Shown here piece by piece: positions 1-8,266 of a stretch of DNA of 32,668 bases. The position numbers and the translations under genes are program-made. Location of the stretch: positions 1 to 32,668 of the forward strand of contig CAILRJ010000173.1 in NCBI GenBank assembly GCA_903836575.1, read 5' to 3'. Source of the DNA: an uncultured Burkholderiales bacterium (GTDB lineage Bacteria; Pseudomonadota; Gammaproteobacteria; Burkholderiales; Burkholderiaceae_D). The first letter of the stretch is position 1. Every line of letters starts with the position of its first letter. The notes beneath the pieces are model-generated. The model searched no databases. It was given only the letters and a program-made list of their open reading frames with translations, and was not told the DNA's origin.

Positions 1-458
1 AGTGCAACATCATCAGTAGTCTCGACCAGATACATGCCCTGCTCTGACTGCCCCATTGTTCCTTCTACTTCCGGATGACCGTCATGTCCGATCATGATGA
101 TCTCGCGGCCGTCGCGGCGCATTTTTTCGACCTCAATATGGACCTTCGTCACCAGCGGACAGGTGGCGTCGAAAATACGCAAACCACGCTCTTGCGCCTC
201 GGCTTTTACTGCCTTCGATACACCGTGGGCAGAAAATACGACGGTTTGCCCCGTCGGCACATCGGCTAACTCCTCGATAAAAATAGCCCCCTTGGTACGC
301 AAATCGTCAACGACATAGGCGTTATGGACAATTTCATGTCGCACATAGATCGGCGCGCCAAACTGGATCAGCGCCCGCTCGACGATTTCAATGGCGCGAT
401 CGACTCCGGCACAAAATCCACGCGGCTGCGCCAGCAAAATTTCCTTGTTACTCGTCAT
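1..458 (-). CDS. ispH: 4-hydroxy-3-methylbut-2-enyl diphosphate reductase, partial (C-terminus outside window)
   Basis: The product begins [20 protein letters not shown], the N-terminus of IspH (LytB), the last enzyme of the MEP isoprenoid pathway. It is a cytosolic [4Fe-4S] enzyme that reduces HMBPP to IPP and DMAPP. The first cluster-ligand Cys lies in the GFCAGV motif near residue 16, and a second Cys is visible in the DATCPLV segment. The HEIVHN and SAHGVS stretches are also family hallmarks. Only about 152 codons lie in the window, roughly half of the usual 310 to 325 residues, because the gene runs off the left edge. The ATG is preceded by AAGGG at a workable distance. It lies directly downstream of the FKBP-type isomerase gene on the same strand with a gap of about 53 bp, the fkpB-ispH order known from other proteobacteria, so co-transcription is likely. 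Confidence 0.95.
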   Translation of the reverse strand, partial: MTSNKEILLAQPRGFCAGVDRAIEIVERALIQFGAPIYVRHEIVHNAYVVDDLRTKGAIFIEELADVPTGQTVVFSAHGVSKAVKAEAQERGLRIFDATCPLVTKVHIEVEKMRRDGREIIMIGHDGHPEVEGTMGQSEQGMYLVETTDDVA

Positions 459-511
459 CTTGATGCCCTTAAAAACCTCTATGAAACAAACCACGCCGAG
501 CGTAACTTAGC

Positions 512-967
512 TTACAAGATACCGATAATTCTGACTTCAAATTTCAACGACTGTCCCGCTAGCGGGTGATTGAAATCAAAGATGGTATCTTCACCGACCA
601 GCTCTCGCAGCACACCGGCGAATCGACCGCCTCCGGGGGCATTGAATTCGACCACATCTCCGATCACATACTGCACGCCGAACTGTGAATTCTCTGCCAG
701 AGTGGCGCGTGACACACGCTGGACGAGCGCGGGATTACGCGGGCCAAAAGCTTCATCAGGCAAAAGCTGAAATGTCTCGTTGGCACCCTCGGCCAAACCT
801 AGCAAACGCTGCTCGAGAAACGGTGCGAGTTGACCACCACCTAACTGCAGCGTGGCAGGATTGTCATTGAACGTTGTAACAATTTCGGTGCCATCTGGTG
901 TGGCAAGACGGTAGTGCAGGGTAAGGTAGGCACCTTCGGTGACGACCGGCTGTTGGATAAGCGACAT
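512..967 (-). CDS. fkpB: FKBP-type peptidyl-prolyl cis-trans isomerase, SlpA/FkpB-like
   Basis: This 151-residue protein has the short FKBP plus insert-in-flap organisation of the SlpA/FkpB group, which catalyses prolyl isomerisation and acts as a cytosolic folding helper. The visible order is an N-terminal strand with LTLHYRLATPDGTEI, then LGGGQLAPFLEQRLLGLAEG, then a flap-domain segment containing LPDEAFGPRNP, and a C-terminal FDFNHPLAGQSLKFEV strand. DFNHPLAG is a strong signature of this subgroup. There is no signal peptide. An in-frame TTG lies one codon upstream, but the ATG at 967 is preferred because AGGAA sits six bases ahead of it. The gene is followed by ispH and is divergent from radC. 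The family is clear; the symbol is by analogy with E. coli fkpB-ispH. Confidence 0.9.
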   Translation of the reverse strand: MSLIQQPVVTEGAYLTLHYRLATPDGTEIVTTFNDNPATLQLGGGQLAPFLEQRLLGLAEGANETFQLLPDEAFGPRNPALVQRVSRATLAENSQFGVQYVIGDVVEFNAPGGGRFAGVLRELVGEDTIFDFNHPLAGQSLKFEVRIIGIL

Positions 968-1090
968 CAAATATTCCTGAATGACAAATAGGACTCTATT
1001 TTAAGCCACGATGACACCAGACTCTGCCGCACCCATCAAATCATCGCGTAATGTTATTCGCTTCGCACCGCACACACCAAATCGTCCGCT

Positions 1091-1765
1091 ATGGCAATTT
1101 CCGATTGGCCCGAACATCAGCGCCCGCGCGAACGACTCATCGCCCATGGCGCTGCCATGCTGTCAGACGCGGAACTGCTTGCTGTCTTCCTTCGTATCGG
1201 GGTCGCAGGGAAAAGTGCGGTTGATCTAGCACGTGACATGGTTGCCCACTTTGGCTCACTCAACGGCCTTTTTCAGGCCAGCATCAATCAATTTTCGGCA
1301 CTGCATGGTCTGGGACCGGCCAAGTTTGCCCAGTTGCAGGCAGTCATGGAGCTGGCAAAACGTGCTCTTGCAGAACAATTGCAAGTCGGTATGACCGTCT
1401 CCTCACCTCAGGTGGTGAAGCAGTATTTGCAATTATTACTCGCCCATAAAAGCTACGAATCATTCACCGTGCTGTTCGTTGATGTCGGCAATCGGATCAT
1501 TGCGACCGAAGAATTATTCCGGGGCACATTAACTCACGCTAGCGTCTATCCGCGCGAAGTCATCAAGGCGACGCTACGCCACAATGCGGCCGCGCTCATT
1601 CTGGCGCACAACCATCCTTCTGGACTACCAGTGCCCAGCTCGTCTGATCATGCCCTAACGCGCGCACTCAAGAGCGCGCTTGCAATGATCGATGTAAAGA
1701 TCCTGGATCACTTAATCGTCGCCGGAAACCAAGTCTATTCATTCGCCGAACACGGAGAAGCGTGA
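1091..1765 (+). CDS. radC: RadC family protein (JAB/MPN metalloprotease fold)
   Basis: The 224-residue product has an N-terminal helical segment with PRERLIAHGAAMLSDAELLA, a helix-hairpin-helix-like stretch (LHGLGPAKFAQL, residues about 71-82), and a C-terminal JAB/MPN domain. The metal-binding motif is seen as LAHNHPSG with H173 and H175, followed by D186 in the SSSDHALT segment. Length and order match bacterial RadC. The historic assignment to DNA repair is doubtful, and the biochemical role of the family is not settled. The first ATG in frame has no good Shine-Dalgarno sequence. The gene is divergent from fkpB and lies upstream of rpmB, which has its own promoter, so radC is probably a single-gene unit. 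Confidence 0.93.
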   Translation: MAISDWPEHQRPRERLIAHGAAMLSDAELLAVFLRIGVAGKSAVDLARDMVAHFGSLNGLFQASINQFSALHGLGPAKFAQLQAVMELAKRALAEQLQVGMTVSSPQVVKQYLQLLLAHKSYESFTVLFVDVGNRIIATEELFRGTLTHASVYPREVIKATLRHNAAALILAHNHPSGLPVPSSSDHALTRALKSALAMIDVKILDHLIVAGNQVYSFAEHGEA

Positions 1766-1846
1766 GAGGCAGTGCGCTGTTTCGCTGCCAACATCACATT
1801 GTTAAATTTTAAATCAACAAGAGACACAATTGTTTTTCGCAAGTCG

Positions 1847-1875
1847 TTGAATAACCTCATTTATTTGGTTATACT
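1847..1875 (+). promoter_or_regulatory. sigma70 promoter of rpmB-rpmG
   Basis: A TTGAAT -35 hexamer at 1847-1852 and a TATACT -10 hexamer at 1870-1875 are separated by exactly 17 bp. The predicted start is about 1882, giving a short leader before the strong Shine-Dalgarno AAGGAG and the rpmB ATG at 1916. Confidence 0.8.
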
Positions 1876-1915
1876 CACTTTTTTTCCAATTTCGGAAACT
1901 ATTAAGGAGTGAGAT

Positions 1916-2152
1916 ATGGCACGAGTTTGCCAAGTCACCGGGAAAAAGCCGATGGTCGGTAATAATGTTTCCCATGCAAATAACAAAACGAAACGCCGAT
2001 TTTTGCCTAACCTGCAACGTCGTCGCATTTTCGTTGAGTCCGAGAACCGTTGGGTTTCCCTGCGGCTGTCCAACGCTGGTCTGCGTACCATCGACAAGCT
2101 CGGCATTGATGCCGTTCTGGTAGACATGCGCGCTCGCGGCGAAAAAGTCTAA
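1916..2152 (+). CDS. rpmB: 50S ribosomal protein L28
   Basis: The 78-residue basic protein begins [20 protein letters not shown] and contains the family stretches KRRFLPNLQ and [16 protein letters not shown]. It is a component of the large ribosomal subunit. It has a single Cys (residue 5) and no CxxC pairs, so it looks like a zinc-independent form. The ATG follows AAGGAG at good spacing. It forms a two-gene operon with rpmG 22 bp downstream, driven by the promoter at 1847. Confidence 0.98.
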   Translation: MARVCQVTGKKPMVGNNVSHANNKTKRRFLPNLQRRRIFVESENRWVSLRLSNAGLRTIDKLGIDAVLVDMRARGEKV

Positions 2153-2174
2153 CTAGCAGAATAAAGGAACCATC

Positions 2175-2342
2175 ATGGCTAAATCTGGCCGCGACAAAAT
2201 CAAGCTGGAATCGACCGCAGGTACGGGTCACTTCTACACGACTACAAAAAACAAGCGTACGACCCCGGAAAAAATGTCGATCATGAAATTCGATCCGAAA
2301 GTACGCAAGCACGTTGAATATAAAGAGACGAAGATCAAGTAA
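2175..2342 (+). CDS. rpmG: 50S ribosomal protein L33
   Basis: A 55-codon gene encodes [20 protein letters not shown] followed by [14 protein letters not shown] and a C-terminal KETKIK, matching L33 of the large subunit at its usual length. No cysteines are present, so this is the zinc-free form. The ATG is preceded by AAAGGAAC, and the gene lies 22 bp after rpmB. A rho-independent terminator follows about 30 bp after the stop, closing the operon. Confidence 0.97.
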   Translation: MAKSGRDKIKLESTAGTGHFYTTTKNKRTTPEKMSIMKFDPKVRKHVEYKETKIK

Positions 2343-2372
2343 TTGATCCCAGTCCAGCTCGATGAGCATCAA

Positions 2373-2403
2373 AGCCGTTCGTATTTGCGAGCGGCTTTTT
2401 TTT
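2373..2403 (+). terminator. rho-independent terminator after rpmG
   Basis: AGCCGTTCG pairs with CGAGCGGCT (one G-U) around a short TATTTG loop, followed by a run of eight or more T. It ends the rpmB-rpmG operon. Confidence 0.88.
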
Positions 2404-2446
2404 GGCTGTCGGTACTGCACCCATCGGTAAATAAATAAGTGCCCAT

Positions 2447-2478
2447 AAAAAACGGCCCTTGCAAAGGACCGTTTTTTG
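2447..2478. terminator. bidirectional hairpin between rpmG and the desaturase gene
   Basis: AAAAAACGG and CCGTTTTTT arms enclose a second paired segment (CCTT with AAGG) with a small loop. The symmetric A-run and T-run let it work on either strand. It most likely terminates the minus-strand desaturase gene, whose stop lies 38 bp away, and backs up the rpmG terminator. Confidence 0.8.
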
Positions 2479-2515
2479 TCTTGTGCCGGGGGGGATGCCC
2501 CAGCCAAACCCGGAA

Positions 2516-3718
2516 TCAGGCGTAACTGCGCAGACGGAACGAAAATTCCTGCAACGCTCTGATGCCAGATGCCTCAGCACGCGTACACCAATCCTGCAAT
2601 TGCAGCAGTAACTGATCGCGACTGCTATGCGAGCGCTCCCAGATAGCGCTCAACTCCGTGCGCATCTCATGCATCGTCTGCAGTGGCTTGCTGTGCAAAA
2701 ACAGCTCTCGCAACTGCTGCTGTTGTGGCGCCTCCAGCTTTGCCGGCTCGCGATGCAGCAGGCGCTTCGCCGACTTCAGGAAACTTGATCCCAGCTTCGC
2801 CTCGCTACGCAATTGCCCCTGCTCAGCATGCCAGGTCGTCCGTACTGACTTGGCATATTTCGACATCACGTCATAGCGATTAGAGATCACGGATTGCAGT
2901 GTCTCGAAGTCAGCAACGAGCTTTAGCCGATCGAACTTAGGCTGAGGTGCAATTTTTTTGACCTTGGCGAGCCCGACAATTTCCATCATGCGGATGTACA
3001 TCCAGCCAATATCGAATTCATACCACTTCGATGACAGCTTTGCGGAAGTACCAAAAGTGTGGTGGTTGTTATGCAATTCTTCGCCACCGATCAGGATACC
3101 GATCGGAAAAATGTTGCGGGATGCGTCTGTACAGTCGTAGTTACGATAACCCCAATAGTGGCCGATGCCGTTGATGATGCCGGCTGCGGTGATTGGAATC
3201 CAGATCATCTGAACAGCCCATACCGTCAAGCCAAGCACACCGAACAGCATCACGTTGACAATTAGCATCAGACCGACACCTTGCCAGCTAAAGCGCGTGT
3301 AGAGATTTTTCTCAATCCAATCATCCGGTGTACCGTGGCCATATTTATCAATGGTTTCCATATTCTTCGACTCGGTACGGTACATTTCAGAGCCCGTTAA
3401 TAGAACGGCATTGATGCCGCGCGTAACCGGGCTATGAGGATCATCGACTGTTTCGCATTTGGCGTGATGCTTGCGATGAACCGCAGCCCATTCTTTGGTG
3501 ACCATGCCTGTCGTTAGCCACAGCCAGAAGCGGAAAAAATGGCTTGGAATGGCATGCAACTCCAGGGCACGATGAGCTTGGTGACGGTGAAGGTAAATCG
3601 TAACGCCAGCGATCGTGATGTGCGTAACGATCAGCGAATAAATAACGACTTGCCAGACGCTCGCGCCGGTCAGTCCGTTGGACAGAAAGTCAAGAACTGC
3701 GTTAAAGACAGTGTTCAA
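2516..3718 (-). CDS. membrane fatty acid desaturase (acyl-CoA delta-9 type)
   Basis: This 400-residue integral membrane protein carries the three histidine boxes of the di-iron desaturase superfamily: HRHQAHR at residues 44-50, HRKHH at 81-85 and HNNHH at 216-220 within EELHNNHH. Hydrophobic stretches at about 22-42, 60-75, 145-170 and 172-190 fit the usual four membrane spans. The arrangement matches stearoyl-type delta-9 desaturases, which introduce a double bond into acyl chains to adjust membrane fluidity; the exact substrate is not visible. The core ends near residue 240, and about 150 further charged helical residues form a C-terminal extension of unknown role. The start is a TTG with GGAG ten bases upstream, and no ATG occurs before the first His box. 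It lies 91 bp after the MscS gene on the same strand. Confidence 0.88.
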   Translation of the reverse strand: MNTVFNAVLDFLSNGLTGASVWQVVIYSLIVTHITIAGVTIYLHRHQAHRALELHAIPSHFFRFWLWLTTGMVTKEWAAVHRKHHAKCETVDDPHSPVTRGINAVLLTGSEMYRTESKNMETIDKYGHGTPDDWIEKNLYTRFSWQGVGLMLIVNVMLFGVLGLTVWAVQMIWIPITAAGIINGIGHYWGYRNYDCTDASRNIFPIGILIGGEELHNNHHTFGTSAKLSSKWYEFDIGWMYIRMMEIVGLAKVKKIAPQPKFDRLKLVADFETLQSVISNRYDVMSKYAKSVRTTWHAEQGQLRSEAKLGSSFLKSAKRLLHREPAKLEAPQQQQLRELFLHSKPLQTMHEMRTELSAIWERSHSSRDQLLLQLQDWCTRAEASGIRALQEFSFRLRSYA

Positions 3719-3809
3719 AATAGCACTACTCCACGGTTAAAAAGTTTACGCCTGTTACGCTGGACCAGCGCACCTGCTTATTGCAATTTGGGACTGAATT
3801 GTACCCGCT

Positions 3810-5183
3810 TTACTCGGTGCCGCCCAAAGATGGCTTGGGGACATCAGTCGTTATCGGAGGCACCCCGACCGTCGGCATCGGCATCTGCGCATTGAGAATG
3901 CGAATCTCTCGTTGGTTATACGGGATTTGAATGTTATTGGATTTAAGTACCCGCCAGACCGCTAAGTTGACTTCGGATATGACGCCGAAGGTTCCGTTTT
4001 CGGGATCCACGATCATGAACCCGAGTTCAACCTCCAATCCATCGGCGCCGAAGAATCGTAGCACCGCGCTCGGTGGCGACTCTTTCGAGACACGCGGGAT
4101 GGTTGCCGCAGCCGCTTCCAGCTGCGGCAACAATTCCTCGATATCGGTGTCGTAAGCAACAGTCACCTTGGTACTCAAACGCAACAATCGATCCGATAAT
4201 GAAAAATTTTGCATCGGTCCGGACACAAACAACTCGTTTGGAATTACCGATTCGACACCGTCGAGTCCGCGCAATACCGTGTAACGCGTATTGATCCGGG
4301 TGACCTGTCCGTAATACTTGTCGACCGTGACCATATCGCCAATTGCCATGCTACGTTCAAGCAATATGACAAAGCCGGACAGGTAACTCCCGACAATTTT
4401 TTGCAAACCCAACCCAATTCCAACACCTAGCGCGCCACCGAAAACCGACAAGACGGTCAGATCAATGCCGACCAAAGAAAGGCTGACCAACACGGCAATA
4501 AGGATCAGAACAGCGCGCGCCATACGCGCCATCACCGCCCGAATCGAAGAGTGCACCGAATCGAGTCGCATCAAACGTTGCTCGAGTGCGGCCCCTGCCC
4601 ACAATGCGACCATTAAAGTCCCCATGACAGAGGCGACTGCCTGCAGAATCGTCAATAGCGAGACTTTGTAACGCCCCAACGGCAATACAGTTTTTTCGAG
4701 CAGGTCAATGAGGTCGGGCCACAGACCTGTGATGTAGAGCGCGAAGCCGATCCAGACGCAGGCCGCCACCAGCCTTTCAATCGACACGACACTGGCGCTG
4801 ATCTGCCGGCCGTGAGAAAAAACGCGACGCAAGACATAAAAACTCAGTCGTACCAGTACAAATGACGCCAATAGCGGAATGGCGACACGCAATAAATTGA
4901 TGTGGTGGGATTGCGCCAGGATAGGACGAACAACCAGGACCAGACAAAGGCTAATCGTTGGTGCCAGCACGCGGGAAAAACTTTCCAGGCCAATCCGCAA
5001 GATACCGTCATCTTGGGATCGACGCACAAAAGCAGTACGGATCAGACGTGCCAGCAACCATCCAAGCAACAAGCAACCGGCGATGGCGCCCATTTGCCAG
5101 AGCACGCCTGGCTCTTTCAGATCGGACCAAAAATCAGACAACAAACCGGAAACAAAATTAAATGGCATTTGCATTGCGCTCAC
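3810..5183 (-). CDS. mechanosensitive ion channel, MscS family
   Basis: A 457-residue inner-membrane protein with several N-terminal hydrophobic segments precedes the MscS core. The pore-lining helix is recognisable as SVFGGALGVGIGLGLQKIVG, with the Gly/Ala spacing typical of TM3. It is followed by the beta domain (GDMVTVDKYYGQVTRINTRY and GVESVIPNELFVS) and a C-terminal alpha/beta domain. The family opens under membrane tension and releases solutes during hypo-osmotic shock. It is longer than E. coli MscS (286 residues) because of extra N-terminal spans. The start is uncertain: GTG at 5183, with GGAGG only three bases ahead, or ATG at 5174 or 5168. It begins 10 bp after the RNA methyltransferase stop, which suggests a purN-methyltransferase-mscS transcript. 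Confidence 0.88.
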   Translation of the reverse strand: MSAMQMPFNFVSGLLSDFWSDLKEPGVLWQMGAIAGCLLLGWLLARLIRTAFVRRSQDDGILRIGLESFSRVLAPTISLCLVLVVRPILAQSHHINLLRVAIPLLASFVLVRLSFYVLRRVFSHGRQISASVVSIERLVAACVWIGFALYITGLWPDLIDLLEKTVLPLGRYKVSLLTILQAVASVMGTLMVALWAGAALEQRLMRLDSVHSSIRAVMARMARAVLILIAVLVSLSLVGIDLTVLSVFGGALGVGIGLGLQKIVGSYLSGFVILLERSMAIGDMVTVDKYYGQVTRINTRYTVLRGLDGVESVIPNELFVSGPMQNFSLSDRLLRLSTKVTVAYDTDIEELLPQLEAAAATIPRVSKESPPSAVLRFFGADGLEVELGFMIVDPENGTFGVISEVNLAVWRVLKSNNIQIPYNQREIRILNAQMPMPTVGVPPITTDVPKPSLGGTE

Positions 5184-5193
5184 GCGCCTCCGC

Positions 5194-6456
5194 TCAGACT
5201 ATTTTTACACGCTCGAATACGGCAGCAAAGAAACCGTCGGTCTGGTGCTGACTGGGGGTCAGCTTCAGATAATCCTGCATTTCCAGTTCCACCCTCTGTT
5301 CAGCCAGCACGCTTTTCATCGGCACCAGGACGAAATCGGCGTGCGTCGCCAGGAATGCCGTAACGATATCTTCGTTTTCTTCGTCCAGCAAACTGCAGGT
5401 AGCATAAACCAGGCGTCCGCCAGTCTTGACCATGCGAGCGGCACCGGCAAGGATCGACGTTTGCTTGACATTGAGTTCGGCCACGCCGACCAATGTCTGA
5501 CGCCATTTAACATCCGGGTTACGGCGCAGCGTGCCAAGCCCGCTACATGGCGCATCGACAAGGACGCGGTCAATTTTGCCGGCAAGTCGCTTGATCTTGG
5601 CGTCGTTTTCATGCGCAATCTGGACCGGATGGACATTGGACAAGCCGCTGCGGGCCAGTCGCGGCTTGAGCTTGGCCAGGCGCTTCTCGGAAATATCAAA
5701 TGCATACAAGCGACCGGTATTGCGCATCGCTGCGCCCAGAGCGAGTGTTTTTCCACCGGCACCGGCGCAAAAGTCAACAACCATCTCACCACGCTTGGCG
5801 CCGACGATTTGCGCCAGCAACTGACTGCCTTCATCCTGCACTTCGATCAGGCCATCCCGGAACAACGGTAAATTTTGCAAAGCGGGCTTTTTCAGCACGC
5901 GCAGTCCGACTGGCGAAAACGGCGTGACTTCCGCGAGGATAGGAGCCTCAGCAAGTGCAGTCATGACTTCCTCGCGCGAAGCCTTGATCACGTTGACACG
6001 CAAGTCCAGCGGAGCCGGTTCGTTGAGCGCAGTCGCCAGTGCCAGAGCACCCTCTTCACCTTCACGCTCCACGAGTTTATCGAACAGCCATTGCGGCAAG
6101 TTCGAGCGCATTACGGGAGGCAACAACGTTCTGTCGATTTGCATCGTATGCTCAAGCCAGGCGGTCTCTTCTTCACTCAATCCACCCAGCGAATCGGCAC
6201 CGACTGCACCGGCCAGACCTAGCAAGGTCATACGTCGCATCGTTGGACCATTGCCGGACTCGGAAAAACTGGTGTAGACCGACTTGTTACGCAAGACACC
6301 GTAGATACCTTCGGCAATGGCGCCGCGCTCCCGGGAACCAAGTTTCGGATGTTCGCGAAAAAAACGCGACAGAGTGCCATCGGCGGGGCCCGTGAAGCGC
6401 AGGATATCGCGCAGGATTTCTTCGGTGCTGGTAACAATTGCGGGAGGCAATCTCAT
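5194..6456 (-). CDS. RsmB/NOP family SAM-dependent RNA cytosine-C5 methyltransferase
   Basis: The 420-residue protein has a C-terminal Rossmann methyltransferase domain. The SAM-binding motif is VVDFCAGAGGKTLALGA, followed by DAPCSGLGTLRRNPD (motif IV, with the Cys that assists product release) and VYATCSLLDEENED (motif VI, whose TCS holds the catalytic Cys). This is the RsmB/NOP2/Sun pattern for 5-methylcytosine formation in RNA. The N-terminal portion (residues 1-130) only loosely resembles the NusB-like domain of RsmB, and many Burkholderiales carry such a paralogue beside purN in addition to true rsmB. I therefore leave the symbol blank. It lies 17 bp downstream of purN and 10 bp upstream of the MscS gene. 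Confidence 0.88.
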   Translation of the reverse strand: MRLPPAIVTSTEEILRDILRFTGPADGTLSRFFREHPKLGSRERGAIAEGIYGVLRNKSVYTSFSESGNGPTMRRMTLLGLAGAVGADSLGGLSEEETAWLEHTMQIDRTLLPPVMRSNLPQWLFDKLVEREGEEGALALATALNEPAPLDLRVNVIKASREEVMTALAEAPILAEVTPFSPVGLRVLKKPALQNLPLFRDGLIEVQDEGSQLLAQIVGAKRGEMVVDFCAGAGGKTLALGAAMRNTGRLYAFDISEKRLAKLKPRLARSGLSNVHPVQIAHENDAKIKRLAGKIDRVLVDAPCSGLGTLRRNPDVKWRQTLVGVAELNVKQTSILAGAARMVKTGGRLVYATCSLLDEENEDIVTAFLATHADFVLVPMKSVLAEQRVELEMQDYLKLTPSQHQTDGFFAAVFERVKIV

Positions 6457-6473
6457 GGAATTTCTCTCAAAAA

Positions 6474-7097
6474 TTAGGCGGTGCCAGTTAATTCGGTCGC
6501 CAGCAGAACCTGGCCATCGCGCAGACTCAAACGTCCGTCGACAAACCAGCGTACGACTTGCGGGTAAAGCAGGTGTTCTTGTTCCAGCACGCGTTCGGAC
6601 AGCGACTGCTCAGTATCATCTTGCTGCACAACGACCACGGCCTGCGCAATGATCGGGCCATGATCAAGGTCGGCAGTAACGAAATGGACTGTCGCGCCGT
6701 GCACCTTCACTCCCGCTGTCAGTGCCTGACGGTGAGTTGCCAACCCGGGAAAACTGGGTAACAAGGATGGATGGATATTGATCATCCGTCCCTGATAGTG
6801 ATCGACAAACCAGGGAGTGAGGATGCGCATGAAGCCCGCCAGCACAACCAGGTCTGGCGCGTGGAGATCAATCGCCGCAAGCAGCGCCGCATCGAAACTG
6901 TCGCGCGACGTGTAGTCCTTGCTTGGAATGATGACTACCGGAATCTGCAAACTTGCTGCAAAAACCAGCCCATCCGCATTAGCACGACTGCTGATGACTG
7001 CAGCGATCCGGCATGGCCATTGCTCCAGCTGCGCGGCATTGACTATGGCCTGCATGTTGGTGCCACGGCCGGAAATCAAGATCACGATATTTCTCAT
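6474..7097 (-). CDS. purN: phosphoribosylglycinamide formyltransferase
   Basis: The product starts MRNIVILISGRGTNMQAIV and matches PurN, which transfers the formyl group from 10-formyltetrahydrofolate to GAR in purine synthesis. The catalytic Asn and His are visible in INIHPSLLP and the catalytic Asp in ADLDHGPI. At 207 residues it has the normal family length. Two in-frame ATGs further upstream (7106 and 7127) would add short tails not expected for the family. None of the candidates has a clear Shine-Dalgarno sequence, so the exact start is uncertain by up to ten codons. It heads a probable operon with the downstream RNA methyltransferase and MscS channel genes. Confidence 0.95.
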   Translation of the reverse strand: MRNIVILISGRGTNMQAIVNAAQLEQWPCRIAAVISSRANADGLVFAASLQIPVVIIPSKDYTSRDSFDAALLAAIDLHAPDLVVLAGFMRILTPWFVDHYQGRMINIHPSLLPSFPGLATHRQALTAGVKVHGATVHFVTADLDHGPIIAQAVVVVQQDDTEQSLSERVLEQEHLLYPQVVRWFVDGRLSLRDGQVLLATELTGTA

Positions 7098-7191
7098 GGC
7101 GCGCATTGTACCGTAAGGACCCGGCATTTAATGCTGCTTGCAGAGCCAATCCGGAAGTGGCGCCATGGTTGACCGGGATGGACTAAAAAAT

Positions 7192-7590
7192 CTATTGAAA
7201 CGAATAAAAAACGCGGAAGGAGACTTTTTTCTCAGCCCAGAAATCGGCGGCATCACGAAATACGTCGAGCAGGGTTTCCCGTGCTTCCTTATCGAATTTT
7301 GGCGTATTAGGTAATTGTTCAAGGACAACGAGAAAGCCAGGTTGTGGACCCGCCTGGTAAGTCAGGTCTGTCACGCAATCCGCCAAGGCATCAAAATTTT
7401 TCCCGAAATGGCGTGGAAAATAAAAAGACTCGGCGATACATATCAGCACTTGTTGCTTGGTGAGCGCATCAGCACAGTAGGCATAAAGAAAATGCTGTCC
7501 GAGGCGCGCAGCTTCCGCCTGTAATTCGACCACCCGAAACGCACGGATGGACTGTACCGCATTTGGCGGCACGGTTTTAAGCAAACTCAT
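7192..7590 (-). CDS. barstar-family ribonuclease inhibitor
   Basis: The 132-residue cytosolic protein contains the barstar core. The helix HFGKNFDALADCVTDL (residues about 61-76) matches the barnase-binding helix of Bacillus barstar. D67 and D71 fall at the positions of barstar Asp35 and Asp39, which block the ribonuclease active site; the Trp before the second Asp is replaced by Ala. A start at 7590 is chosen because GAGGG lies just ahead of it, while the upstream ATG at 7614 has no Shine-Dalgarno sequence. The gene lies 41 bp downstream of a barnase-like secreted ribonuclease on the same strand, the classic toxin/immunity order. The inferred role is to protect the cell from its own ribonuclease before export. 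It is longer than barstar (89 residues) because of extra N-terminal sequence. Confidence 0.9.
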   Translation of the reverse strand: MSLLKTVPPNAVQSIRAFRVVELQAEAARLGQHFLYAYCADALTKQQVLICIAESFYFPRHFGKNFDALADCVTDLTYQAGPQPGFLVVLEQLPNTPKFDKEARETLLDVFRDAADFWAEKKVSFRVFYSFQ

Positions 7591-7631
7591 TTCTCCCTCA
7601 ATTCGAGTATTCATTGTGTGGTGCGTGGCTA

Positions 7632-8009
7632 CTACTTTTCCTTGATGCGTCGGAACGATGAGTAATGGTCGGCAGTATAAAAATAGTCCGCGCCTTGTTG
7701 TGGTCGCCCGCCAACGATGATCCGGCGAGCACCTCGATCGCGCGCACCGGGTGTTGGTACTGTGTATTCATGGTAGTACCCGCGCTTCTCCCGGGGCAGT
7801 TGTTGTTCATAGTTGCCAAAGACAGAACCGTCTTTTGTGTAGGGAAATGGGCCGCCGCGCTTGATCAGCACGAGCGTCGTTCGAGCTTGAGGCGGCAGCG
7901 CACTTGCGGCGATACTCTCTAGCTCCGGCATTTGCCGGGCCATGACACCCGACGCAAGGATCGCCACGACGCAACCGAGCAGCATTTGTCTTGGCGTCTT
8001 GAAGGACAC
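7632..8009 (-). CDS. secreted guanyl-specific ribonuclease, barnase-like (N1/T1 family)
   Basis: A 125-residue precursor has an N-terminal basic and hydrophobic segment (residues 1-25, LLGCVVAILASGVMA) that reads as a Sec signal peptide. The mature domain carries the barnase catalytic set: E81 in YYHEYTVPTPG (general base), R96 in RGARRIIVGG and H115 in TADHYSSFRRI (general acid), the same order as Glu73, Arg87 and His102 of barnase. It would cleave single-stranded RNA 3' of G, in the periplasm or outside. The start is a GTG supported by AAGGA at good spacing. The barstar-like inhibitor follows immediately. The pair could serve in competition between bacteria or in RNA scavenging; no secretion-system gene is adjacent. 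Confidence 0.9.
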   Translation of the reverse strand: MSFKTPRQMLLGCVVAILASGVMARQMPELESIAASALPPQARTTLVLIKRGGPFPYTKDGSVFGNYEQQLPREKRGYYHEYTVPTPGARDRGARRIIVGGRPQQGADYFYTADHYSSFRRIKEK

Positions 8010-8266
8010 GGCACTTTCCTTGAGGTTGTGTGGCGTCGCGCAAAGAAATATGCGCGCAATCCGGTAGGGTAACGTGTTGTGTTGCTTGAATCAACCCGAA
8101 TCACTACTTGCCGAACAGAGACCCCTGCACAACGCCGAGAAATGACTCAGGCACCGCGCATTTCTGGCGAGGGCCCTTGCTCAAAACAGTTTGTTTCAAA
8201 AAACGGCAAGACAGGCACGAGGCAGCTGAAGTTTAATTAAGCTACCAACACTGAAGGAGAATTCTG

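Noticed and set aside
1768-1791. Hairpin after radC as a terminator
   Set aside because: The GGCAG/CTGCC stem is imperfect and is not followed by a T-run.
4879-5871. Plus-strand 330-codon open frame
   Set aside because: It lies antisense to the MscS and RNA methyltransferase genes, both of which have clear family motifs; its translation has no recognisable domain and no ribosome site.
6474-7127. Longest purN reading from 7127
   Set aside because: The extra residues are not part of the family N-terminus, and there is no ribosome site ahead of that ATG.
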